This document shows, piece by piece, positions 1 through 5,256 of a stretch of DNA of 5,256 nucleotides. Position numbers and translations under genes: made by a program. The stretch is from RH-AL1 sp964245015 (GTDB taxonomy: Bacteria; Pseudomonadota; Alphaproteobacteria; Rhizobiales; Beijerinckiaceae), in the NCBI GenBank assembly GCA_964245015.1, contig CAXTMA010000294.1:1-5256 (forward strand). The letters run 5' to 3'. Positions within the stretch are counted from its first letter, which is position 1; each line of letters opens with the position of its first letter. The notes under the pieces were generated by a model that worked only from the letters and a program-made list of their open reading frames with translations, had not been told where the DNA came from and made no database searches.

Positions 1-1268
1 ATGCCGCGGCTGGTATAGCTCGCCAGCACCTGCTCCTGCGCCACCGGGTCGACGGAGGCCGTCGGCGTCCAGGCGAACTCCAGGTCGGAGCTTTCGAACT
101 CGCGCGCCAGCACCTCGTCGACGAGGCTCTGCACCCAGGCGAACACGGGGGTGAGCCCCTCTTCCTCGCTCAAGGTCTTCTGCACCTCGGCGGTGGCGCG
201 GTTCATTTGGGAGACGAGCGCCTGCGGCGACACGGAGAAGGCGAAGCATACCAACCGGGCGAGCCAGTCGTCGAAGGCGTTCTTGAGCTCGGGCTCCTTG
301 GTCTGCACGAAGGTCTTGGCCGCCGTGCCCGGCACGAACTTGGCCCGCCGCCGCCGCCCGGCGTCGCCGGAATAGTACGCGTCCCAATACTTCTGGTACG
401 AGGCGATCTGGTCGGGCGTCCAACCGTCGGGCACGCCGATCAGGCTGTCGGGAATGTTGCCCTGGGTGAAATAGTCGAGCAGGAAGAGTTGGCGGCGCAG
501 CGCGATGTTGACGGTGGTGACGACCTGCTCCACCGGCGAGAAGCCGTAGGCGCGGTTCACCCGGATGTTGCGCGGGCGGTAGAGCAGGTCGCGCGTGGAA
601 TAGTCGACGGCGGGGAAACCCTTGAGCACCTGCTGGTAGGCGGTCGGCCAGTTCGTGCGGCCGTCGGCGCCGACGCTCGGTTGCGGGGTTCGGCCCCAGC
701 TGTCGATCACCGGCTTGATCGTGGCGCCGTCGAGCGGCATCAGGGCGGTGAGCCGGCCGGCGCGGTCGCGGCGGCAGTACAGGGTCGGCGCGTCGATGAC
801 GAACAGCTCCTCCAGCAGCATCCGCAGCCAGTCGGCCCAGCCGTGCGCGCCGTCGGGGCGCTGCAGGAAGGCGGTCGCCGCCGCGAGCCGCGCCTCGACC
901 GGGCGCGCGGCCAAACCGGCCCCGGCGCGCGGCTTCAGCGACCACGCCATGCGCGACACCTGATCCTTGCGCGTCTCGATGACGAGGCGCAGCAGGTCCC
1001 AGCTGTCGGCGAGGTCGCGCAGGGTGGCGAAGGACACCGATGCGCCCGCGCGCGGCTGCAGCGCCAGGTTGAAGCCGGCCTGATAATCCCACTGCCGCCC
1101 GGCGACGTCGTCGGGGGCCGCCGGCGCGATCGGTTGCAGCGGGCCGAACCAGTCCGCGCCCGCACTGCTCGCGTTTCGCGCCGCGAAGGAAACGCTCACC
1201 CGGTAGGGGTCGAGCGTCCATGACGCCCGGCCGCTGTCGCGATCGACCATGCTCGTGTCCGCTCTCAT
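1..1268 (-). CDS. Phage portal protein, HK97-like family (3' end outside window)
   Basis: This would be the dodecameric ring at the capsid vertex through which DNA is packaged and ejected, and to which the terminase docks and the tail connector attaches. The reading frame is open without a stop from the start to the left edge, so the C-terminus is missing. Counting from the ATG at 1250, 416 residues are visible. Portal-like stretches are ATLRDLADSWDLLRLVIETR near 75-94, followed by KDQVSRMAWSLKPR; LFVIDAPTLYCRRD near 149-162; RVNRAYGFSPVEQ near 230-242; YFTQGNIPDSLIG near 260-272; and FSVSPQALVSQMNRATAEVQ near 338-357. These match the general plan of HK97/lambda-type portals, which usually have about 400-520 residues. 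Two in-frame ATGs are possible, at 1268 and 1250, and neither has a good Shine-Dalgarno at normal spacing, so the start is uncertain by six codons. It lies 19 bases after the terminase stop and is almost certainly co-transcribed with it. The family call is firm; the exact subfamily is not. Confidence 0.88.
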   Translation of the reverse strand, partial: MRADTSMVDRDSGRASWTLDPYRVSVSFAARNASSAGADWFGPLQPIAPAAPDDVAGRQWDYQAGFNLALQPRAGASVSFATLRDLADSWDLLRLVIETRKDQVSRMAWSLKPRAGAGLAARPVEARLAAATAFLQRPDGAHGWADWLRMLLEELFVIDAPTLYCRRDRAGRLTALMPLDGATIKPVIDSWGRTPQPSVGADGRTNWPTAYQQVLKGFPAVDYSTRDLLYRPRNIRVNRAYGFSPVEQVVTTVNIALRRQLFLLDYFTQGNIPDSLIGVPDGWTPDQIASYQKYWDAYYSGDAGRRRRAKFVPGTAAKTFVQTKEPELKNAFDDWLARLVCFAFSVSPQALVSQMNRATAEVQKTLSEEEGLTPVFAWVQSLVDEVLAREFESSDLEFAWTPTASVDPVAQEQVLASYTSRG

Positions 1269-1280
1269 GGTTGGAGATGA

Positions 1281-1297
1281 GGAGGGTTCAGCCCTCC
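1281..1297 (-). repeat. Perfect 6-bp hairpin over the terminase stop codon
   Basis: On the coding (minus) strand the sequence reads GGAGGG-CTGAA-CCCTCC, a perfect six-base inverted repeat with a five-base loop. It contains the terminase TGA stop (1290-1288). The 5' arm is a Shine-Dalgarno-like GGAGGG inside the last terminase codons. That arm ends 23 bases before the ATG at 1268, which is too far for ordinary initiation. There is no following T-run, so it is not a classical terminator. It could couple portal translation to terminase translation by opening when ribosomes reach the stop, but that is inference. Confidence 0.4.
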
Positions 1298-2592
1298 AGG
1301 ATGGTCCTGAGGAAGCCCAGCACCGGAGGTTCCGCGCCCTCGCTGAAGAGGTGGGTCAGCGCCCAGATCGCGGCATCGGCGTGGTCGGGGCTGCCCGGCC
1401 CGGCGTAGCCGCCGCCGGTGAAGGCGCAGAGCTGCTCCTCCAGCTTGGGGAAGCGGCCGACGTGGTGCACCTGGCCCGCCGCGTAGCGAAGCGAGATCGG
1501 CTCGGCGCGCACCGCCTTGCCCCGGCTCGCGGTGACGGAGCGCACGGGCACGTTGCGGTCGGCGGCGCGGATGGTGGCCTCCACCATCGAGCCGCCGAAG
1601 TTCTCCTCCGCCACCACGCAGTCGGCGGCGAATTCGTGGTAGGCGGTGACCACGCGCCGGCTCCAGGCGGCCGGCGCGTCGCGCGTCGAACGGTCGGCGA
1701 GGACGTAGCAGTCGCCGTCGCACCCGAGCGCCGCCACCACGATGCCGATCTCGTCCGAGCCGGCATCGTCGCGCCCGGCCGCTCCCGAAGGATCGACCGC
1801 CACCACCACCGCGCGGCGCTCGGCCAGCGGGATCTCGGCTTCCGTGCAGCGGTGGCGCTCGAAGGTTTCAAAGGTCCACAAGGCGTCGTCGACCTCGGCG
1901 ACGTAGACGCCCTCGTAGAAGCGGCGGCGCTTGCGCTCCGGCAGCTCGGCCAAGCTGCGGAGGAAGTCGGGCGTCAGGTTGGCGGCATTGTCGTTGGGAT
2001 TGAGAAAGGCGCGGGCGTAGGCCGCCGGCTCGGCCAGCGGCTGCCGCGAGACGGGATCGCGCTTCTCGCCGAACAGCACGTTGGTCCAGTGCACCACGGA
2101 GGTGGGGTTGAGGTCGACGTAGGCGCGCTGCGTCAGCTCGGGCACAACCTGCGCCAGCCGGGTGAAGGCGATGAGCGCGGAATCGTAGGAAATCTGCGAA
2201 GCTTCGTTGAGGAACACGCTGGCATATTCGAGGCCGAGGATCTTCTCGATGCGACCGGCGTCGTCGAGGCCGCCGACGGTGAGGCGCGCGCCGTTCTTCA
2301 GCTCGTAGAAGCCGTCGGTGCGGTGCTCCTTGATGGCGACATCGGGGAAGCACAGCCGCATCACGCGCGGCAGGGTTTCCTGCGAGATGGAGGCGCGCGC
2401 CGCATTGGCGCGGTGGCGCAGGATGGCGTGGCTCGACTCCGGCGCCAGCGTCGCCCGTTCCACGATGGCGCGGATGATGAGGAAGGTCTTGCCCGAGCGC
2501 GTCCCGCCGGCGAGGCAGGTGTAGCGCTGCGGGCCGTCGAGCAGCCGCCGCGCGGCCTCCTGCGCAGCGCTGAAGGACACGGATCGGACCAT
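1288..2592 (-). CDS. Phage terminase large subunit (packaging ATPase and nuclease)
   Basis: This is the motor that pumps phage DNA into the prohead and cuts the concatemer; it acts in the cytoplasm docked on the portal. The 434-residue length is normal for the family. The N-terminal ATPase has a Walker A at 27-36 (LAGGTRSGKT), a Walker B-like strand at 124-130 ending in N129-E130 (VFLNE), and a coupling-motif-like YVDLNP at 158-163. The C-terminal RNase H-fold nuclease shows VVVAVDPSG (D267), then DEIGIVVAALG and YVLADRS, then VVAEENFGG (E329/E330), and a final SPDHADAAIWAL (D403/D406), giving the acidic metal-binding set. The Walker B has Asn where Asp is usual, but the catalytic Glu is kept, and this may be a subfamily trait. 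The sequence resembles Terminase_3/Terminase_6C-type prophage proteins more than the Rhodobacter gene transfer agent terminase. The ATG at 2592 leaves about 26 residues before Walker A, which is plausible, although no strong ribosome binding site precedes it. No small-subunit gene is seen upstream. The downstream neighbour is the portal gene. Confidence 0.93.
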   Translation of the reverse strand: MVRSVSFSAAQEAARRLLDGPQRYTCLAGGTRSGKTFLIIRAIVERATLAPESSHAILRHRANAARASISQETLPRVMRLCFPDVAIKEHRTDGFYELKNGARLTVGGLDDAGRIEKILGLEYASVFLNEASQISYDSALIAFTRLAQVVPELTQRAYVDLNPTSVVHWTNVLFGEKRDPVSRQPLAEPAAYARAFLNPNDNAANLTPDFLRSLAELPERKRRRFYEGVYVAEVDDALWTFETFERHRCTEAEIPLAERRAVVVAVDPSGAAGRDDAGSDEIGIVVAALGCDGDCYVLADRSTRDAPAAWSRRVVTAYHEFAADCVVAEENFGGSMVEATIRAADRNVPVRSVTASRGKAVRAEPISLRYAAGQVHHVGRFPKLEEQLCAFTGGGYAGPGSPDHADAAIWALTHLFSEGAEPPVLGFLRTILEG

Positions 2593-2824
2593 GTGGGATG
2601 AAACAATCTCGACTGTGGGGAGGCCGCGGCGCCGACGCAGGTCGGGCTCGGCATGCGCGCATTAGGGCGTTCGAAACCGTCCGCCGTCAATCGACGCCGC
2701 CGGGGCGTTTCCGATCGTTCGCACCGCGACCGCGGGCCGCCGTCGTCCGCTCGCCGCCCGGCCGTTCCGGCCCCCGGCGCCGCGCGTCGGGCGATGCGAG
2801 ACTGATCGTTGTTGAACGTTCACG
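2593..2824. other. Gene-poor junction between terminase and P450 remnant
   Basis: This 232-base GC-rich stretch separates the leftward phage genes from the rightward P450 remnant. Open frames cross it on both strands, but none shows a recognisable protein family or a ribosome binding site. In particular, nothing resembles a small terminase subunit or an HNH endonuclease, which often precede a large terminase. It should hold the promoter or run-in for the terminase, but I find no convincing -35/-10 pair. A ten-base perfect palindrome (TGAACGTTCA, 2813-2822) lies just before the GTG of the P450 remnant. No tRNA-like sequence or direct repeat marking an attachment site is visible. Confidence 0.5.
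2813..2822. promoter_or_regulatory. Possible operator palindrome before the P450 remnant
   Basis: TGAACGTTCA is a perfect ten-base palindrome whose end is two bases from the putative GTG start at 2825. Small palindromes of this type can be half-site pairs for TetR-like regulators, which often sit beside P450 genes. Several such ten-mers are expected by chance in five kilobases, and no regulator gene is in the window, so position is the only support. Confidence 0.15.
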
Positions 2825-3361
2825 GTGGGGGCACACGTTGACGCTTGCCTTCGCGACGGGACGTCGCGCCCGCGCTGCGCCCTGGCGCACATTCCCGGCA
2901 AAGGAGGCTGGCCGGTGGTCGGCAGCACTGTCCAGCTGCTCGCCGACCCGAAGGGCTTCGTCGAGAGATATGCCGCCGCCCACGGCCCGATCGAGCGCAG
3001 CCGGGGCTTCGGCGAGATCAGCGTCACCCCGCTGGAGCCGGAGGCCAACGAGTTCGTGCTGCTCGATCCGGGCAAGCTGCTGTCCTCGACCCACGGCTGG
3101 CAGCTGCCCAAGGGTTTCTTCCCGCGCGGGCTGATGCTGCTCGACTTCGACGAGCACAGGCTTCATCGCCGCGCCCTGTCGGTGGTCTTCAAGGCCGGCC
3201 CGATACGATGATCGCGGCGGTCCTGGGCGTCGTGCGCCGGCCGCTGCCCGGCACCAAGGTGCGGCTTGGCCGGGCGCGCCCACGTGGTCGGCTACTCCGG
3301 GCGCCAGACTTGCGCCCGCCGGTCCAACGTAGGGAGGGCGGCGGAGCCGCGTCGAGCCGCC
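2825..3361 (+). pseudogene. Cytochrome P450 remnant, internally deleted and frameshifted
   Basis: An intact gene would encode a heme-thiolate monooxygenase of about 420-460 residues. The first part, 2825-3208, reads as a P450 N-terminus: IPGKGGWPVVGSTVQLLADP, then FVERYAAAHGP, EANEFVLLDPGKLLSS, and the helix C region FPRGLMLLDFDEHRLHRRAL. It then hits a TGA at 3209-3211. In a second frame, from about 3211, the text AAVLGVVRRPLPGTKVRLG matches the segment that normally lies some 80-90 residues further on, so an internal block is gone. From about 3272 the original frame resumes with GRAHVVGYSGRQTCARRSN, as in the F-G region, and stops at TGA 3362-3364. The I-helix, ExxR and heme-cysteine loop are absent, so no active enzyme can be made. 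The style is that of bacterial CYP51/CYP120-like proteins. The GTG at 2825 is only the outermost start in frame; the true ancestral start is unclear. Confidence 0.8.
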
Positions 3362-3478
3362 TGACACGTGTCGGTAGAGCAGGCGGGGATCCTCCTTGCC
3401 GACCGTTTCGCGGCGCGATCGGCTAGGTCGGGGACAACCGAGGCTTTTCCGGCGCACTCATTGGTTCTATGACGCCGG
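3362..3478. other. Spacer between P450 remnant and carboxypeptidase gene
   Basis: This 117-base stretch could hold more decayed P450 sequence, since the original frame continues open after the TGA at 3362 as far as 3472, but I recognise no P450 motif in it. It should also contain the promoter of the carboxypeptidase gene. I find no convincing -35/-10 pair and no strong Shine-Dalgarno; the bases just before the ATG at 3479 read GACGCCGG. Confidence 0.4.
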
Positions 3479-4600
3479 ATGACCCTTTCCATCGATGCCG
3501 CGTTCGACGGCGGCAACATCGACGTCGTGGACATTCGCGGCGACACCATCGACCTTGCCATCAAGTGCGATCGCTATTCGGCGTTCTACCAATGGTTCTA
3601 CTTCCGCTTGGCCGGAGCCGGACGAGGCACGGCGAACCTGCGTATCGTGAACGCCGGCGGCGCGGCATTCGCCGACGGCTGGCAGGGCTACAAGGTCCGC
3701 GCGAGTCCCGACCGGCTGGCGTGGCGAACGACGCCGACCCGCTACGCCGACGGCGTGCTTTCGTTTGCGTGGCAGGGCATCGGCGATCTCGCCTGGTTCG
3801 CCCTGTTCGCCCCCTATCCGATGGAACGGCACCACGCTCTCGTTGCCCGCATCGCTGCGTGTCCGGGCGTCGCCTATCGCGCGCTCGGCCGATCGTTGGA
3901 CGGTCAGACCATCGACGAACTGCGGATCGGCACCGGCCGCAAACACGTCTGGCTCTACGCGCGCCAGCATCCCGGTGAGCCGATGACCGAGTGGTGGATG
4001 GAAGGTGCGCTCGAATGGCTGACGTCGGAAGCCCCCGACAGGCGACGCGACGCGCTGCTTGCGGGTGCCACGATCCACCTCGTGCCCAACATGAACCCCG
4101 ACGGCACTCGGCGCGGTCACCTGCGCACCAACGCGGCCGGCGTGAACCTCAACCGCGAATGGCATGCCCCCTCGCTCGCACGCAGTCCTGAGGTGCTATG
4201 TGTCCGCGACGCGATGGATGCGACCGGCGTCGCCTTTGCCATGGACGTGCATGGCGACGAAGCCATCCCGGCGTCCTTCCTCGTCGGCTTCCAGGGCGTG
4301 CCGAGCTTCACCGAAGCGCGCGGGGCCCTTTTCACCACCTATGCAAGACGGCTCGCCGATCACACGGCCGATTTCCAGACGGAACGCGGCTATGGGATCA
4401 GCGCGCCGGGCAAGGCCAATCTGTCGATCTCGACCAATCAGGTCGCCGAACGCTTCGGCGCCTTGTCCATGACGCTTGAGATGCCGTTCAAGGATCATGA
4501 CCCCAATCCCGATGCGCTGGCGGGGTGGTCGCCTGAGCGTTCGAAGGCGCTCGGCGTCGCCTGTCTCGAAGTGCTGGCCGGGATGGTCGACGTCTTGTGA
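3479..4600 (+). CDS. M14-family zinc carboxypeptidase, cytosolic carboxypeptidase (CCP/AGBL) type
   Basis: This is a zinc metallopeptidase predicted to remove C-terminal residues from peptides or proteins. Eukaryotic CCP relatives trim glutamates from tubulin, but the substrates of bacterial members are not known to me. The 373-residue protein looks complete. Residues 1 to about 120 form the CCP-type N-terminal beta domain (SAFYQWFYFRLAG at 34-46, ALFAPYPMER at 108-117). The M14 catalytic domain follows: ARQHPGEPMTEW at 161-172 gives zinc ligands H164 and E167; VPNMNPDGTRRGHLRTN at 202-218 and GVNLNREW at 221-228 give the substrate-binding Asn/Arg; AMDVHGDE at 254-261 gives the third ligand H258; and MTLEMPFKD at 331-339 gives the catalytic E334. 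All key residues are kept. No signal peptide or membrane segment is seen, so it should be cytoplasmic. The ATG at 3479 begins MTLSIDAAFDGGNIDVV, a typical start for this family; the ATG ten bases upstream is in another frame. It stands alone and converges with the next gene. Confidence 0.93.
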   Translation: MTLSIDAAFDGGNIDVVDIRGDTIDLAIKCDRYSAFYQWFYFRLAGAGRGTANLRIVNAGGAAFADGWQGYKVRASPDRLAWRTTPTRYADGVLSFAWQGIGDLAWFALFAPYPMERHHALVARIAACPGVAYRALGRSLDGQTIDELRIGTGRKHVWLYARQHPGEPMTEWWMEGALEWLTSEAPDRRRDALLAGATIHLVPNMNPDGTRRGHLRTNAAGVNLNREWHAPSLARSPEVLCVRDAMDATGVAFAMDVHGDEAIPASFLVGFQGVPSFTEARGALFTTYARRLADHTADFQTERGYGISAPGKANLSISTNQVAERFGALSMTLEMPFKDHDPNPDALAGWSPERSKALGVACLEVLAGMVDVL

Positions 4601-4733
4601 ACGACGCGTCGGATGAGGCAAGTTTCAGACTGATCGTCGATCAGTGAAGGTCAGGCAATGCCGAGACGGCGGACTCGACGCAAGTGCGAAGAGCACGCAA
4701 GGCGCAACCTGCCTCGCTGATCAACCTGCTTCG
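4601..4733. other. Convergent intergenic region
   Basis: These 133 bases separate two genes whose 3' ends face each other. No gene is recognised. They contain a 17-base palindrome and most of an imperfect 17-base tandem repeat, described separately. No GC-rich hairpin with a T-run is present for either strand, so no standard intrinsic terminator can be called. Confidence 0.5.
4629..4645. repeat. 17-base palindrome between convergent genes
   Basis: ACTGATCG-T-CGATCAGT has eight-base perfect arms around a single central base. As RNA it could fold as a six-pair stem (ACTGAT/ATCAGT) with a CGTCG loop, too AT-rich and lacking a T-run for a standard intrinsic terminator. It lies 28 bases after the carboxypeptidase stop. 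It may help end transcription from both sides or be a protein-binding site; neither can be shown from the sequence. Confidence 0.4.
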
Positions 4734-4738
4734 CTAAG
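4705..4738. repeat. Imperfect tandem repeat, two 17-base units
   Basis: The unit CAACCTGCCTCGCTGAT at 4705 is followed directly by CAACCTGCTTCGCTAAG at 4722, with 14 of 17 bases identical. The second unit overlaps the stop codon of the leftward FAD monooxygenase-like gene (TAG, 4736-4734). It looks like a small local duplication at the gene's 3' end. No function is evident. Confidence 0.5.
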
Positions 4739-5256
4739 AGAGGCGGCGCAGCTGGTAGCGCGCGCGCTGGACATGGAAGGCGAGACCGCGGCGGGCCGCC
4801 CAGAGCGGCCCCTGGTCGATGGCCATGGAGCGGGCGTAGTCGGTCATCGCGCGGGCGGCCTTGTCGGCAGCCTGCTTCACCGGATCGGCGTAGAACCGCG
4901 CGACCTTGTCTCGGCCCATGCCGTCCGTCGCCAGCCACCCGGGCAGGAGCGCGGCGAGCCGTTCGACGTCGGTGAGCACCTTGCTGATGCCGGTGCCGCC
5001 GGCCGGACAGCTCGTTGAGAACGCGTCGCCGACGAGCACGGCGCCGTCACGCAGGTGACCTTCGCTGCGGTAGAGATCAATGGGGCGCAGGACTGGCGGC
5101 TCCGGGACGTCGAACGTGCCGAGCATTGGCCGCAGGCCCGGCATCGCCGCGAGCAGCGTCTCCCCGGGAGCTGCCCGGAAGCGCCGCGCCCAGGCATCGC
5201 GGCCGGTGCGGTACACGAACAGGTTGGCGCGCGCCCGGCCGCCGATGGGGAACACG
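4734..5256 (-). CDS. FAD-dependent monooxygenase-like flavoprotein, C-terminal part (5' end outside window)
   Basis: An enzyme of the p-hydroxybenzoate hydroxylase/UbiH-type flavoprotein group would use FAD and NAD(P)H to oxidise a small, often aromatic or polyketide-like substrate. Only the last 174 or so residues are present. The key motif is the GD box, DGAVLVGDAFSTSCPAGGTG (about residues 70-89 from the GTG at 5255), followed by ISKVLTDVERLAALLP. In this superfamily the GD-box aspartate contacts the FAD ribityl chain and the following Pro/Gly-rich turn packs on the flavin. Before it, RPIDLYRSEGHL is the strand leading into that motif. The tail, ending in FHVQRARYQLRRLS, is helical and basic. 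The N-terminal GxGxxG dinucleotide-binding fold would lie right of the window. The GTG at 5255 is probably internal rather than the start. It converges with the carboxypeptidase gene. Substrate and pathway cannot be told from this fragment. Confidence 0.82.
   Translation of the reverse strand, partial: VFPIGGRARANLFVYRTGRDAWARRFRAAPGETLLAAMPGLRPMLGTFDVPEPPVLRPIDLYRSEGHLRDGAVLVGDAFSTSCPAGGTGISKVLTDVERLAALLPGWLATDGMGRDKVARFYADPVKQAADKAARAMTDYARSMAIDQGPLWAARRGLAFHVQRARYQLRRLS

Noticed and set aside
207..1223. A 338-codon plus-strand open frame opposite the portal gene
   Set aside because: Same antisense effect. The minus-strand frame gives coherent portal motifs across the full stretch, and this frame gives low-complexity sequence without motifs.
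1..2592. A Rhodobacter-type gene transfer agent cluster
   Set aside because: Gene order terminase-portal would fit, but the terminase ATPase half (GGTRSGKT, VFLNEASQI) does not match the GTA terminase pattern I know. It stays possible only as a distant GTA-like element.
1249..2601. A 450-codon plus-strand open frame covering the whole terminase gene
   Set aside because: It is the antisense shadow of the terminase. Long stop-free antisense frames are common in GC-rich coding DNA, and its translation is Arg/Ala/Gly/Val-rich with no recognisable domain, while the opposite strand carries all the terminase motifs.
2687..3457. A 256-codon minus-strand open frame upstream of the terminase, considered as a small terminase
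   Set aside because: It lies antisense to the P450 remnant. The plus strand there reads clear P450 text, and the minus-strand protein has no helix-turn-helix or small-terminase feature.
3467..4165. A 232-codon minus-strand open frame opposite the carboxypeptidase
   Set aside because: It is antisense to an intact M14 gene with all catalytic residues and shows no domain of its own.
4644..4733. Stop-codon readthrough extending the flavoprotein by 30 codons
   Set aside because: A run of 30 sense codons is expected fairly often by chance in GC-rich DNA, and no readthrough context or domain is seen in the extension.
1..5256. CRISPR arrays, tRNA or rRNA genes, insertion sequences, toxin-antitoxin or retron elements
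   Set aside because: Reading both strands I found no regularly spaced repeats, tRNA cloverleaf, transposase motif, reverse transcriptase motif or paired small genes.

Overview
The window is uniformly GC-rich and its proteins look alphaproteobacterial, most likely Hyphomicrobiales (rhizobia, Bradyrhizobium or Methylobacterium relatives). That placement is inferred from composition and the style of the protein families, since no rRNA or other phylogenetic marker is present. The window appears to lie across a junction between phage-derived DNA (left) and ordinary chromosomal metabolic genes (right).

Left half, 1-2592, minus strand: two tailed-phage packaging genes read leftward. The large terminase (1288-2592) is followed after 19 bases by an HK97-type portal gene that starts at 1268 or 1250 and runs off the left edge. 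The terminase would be the ATP-driven motor and headful/cos nuclease, docked on the portal ring at the capsid vertex. No small terminase, integrase, repressor or attachment site is visible. The pair is therefore best read as one end of a prophage or prophage remnant whose remaining structural genes would lie left of the window.

Middle, 2593-3478: about 230 bases with no convincing gene, then a broken cytochrome P450 on the plus strand (2825 to about 3361). It keeps the proline-rich N-terminus through the helix C region, has lost a block of roughly 80-90 codons, resumes with an F-G region fragment, and carries at least two frame disruptions. It has no I-helix, ExxR or heme-cysteine motif. The next 117 bases hold no recognisable gene.

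Right half, 3479-5256: an intact M14-family zinc carboxypeptidase of the bacterial cytosolic carboxypeptidase (CCP/AGBL-like) type on the plus strand (3479-4600). It converges on the C-terminal part of an FAD-dependent monooxygenase-like gene on the minus strand (4734 to beyond 5256). The 133-base gap between them contains a 17-base palindrome and a short imperfect tandem repeat but no classical terminator. The right-hand genes do not form an operon and have no evident functional link to the phage pair.

I do not see an undescribed defence, CRISPR, retron or toxin-antitoxin system here. The items most worth a second look are the P450 relic at the phage/host junction, the terminase-portal pair lacking a small subunit, and a hairpin over the terminase stop codon.
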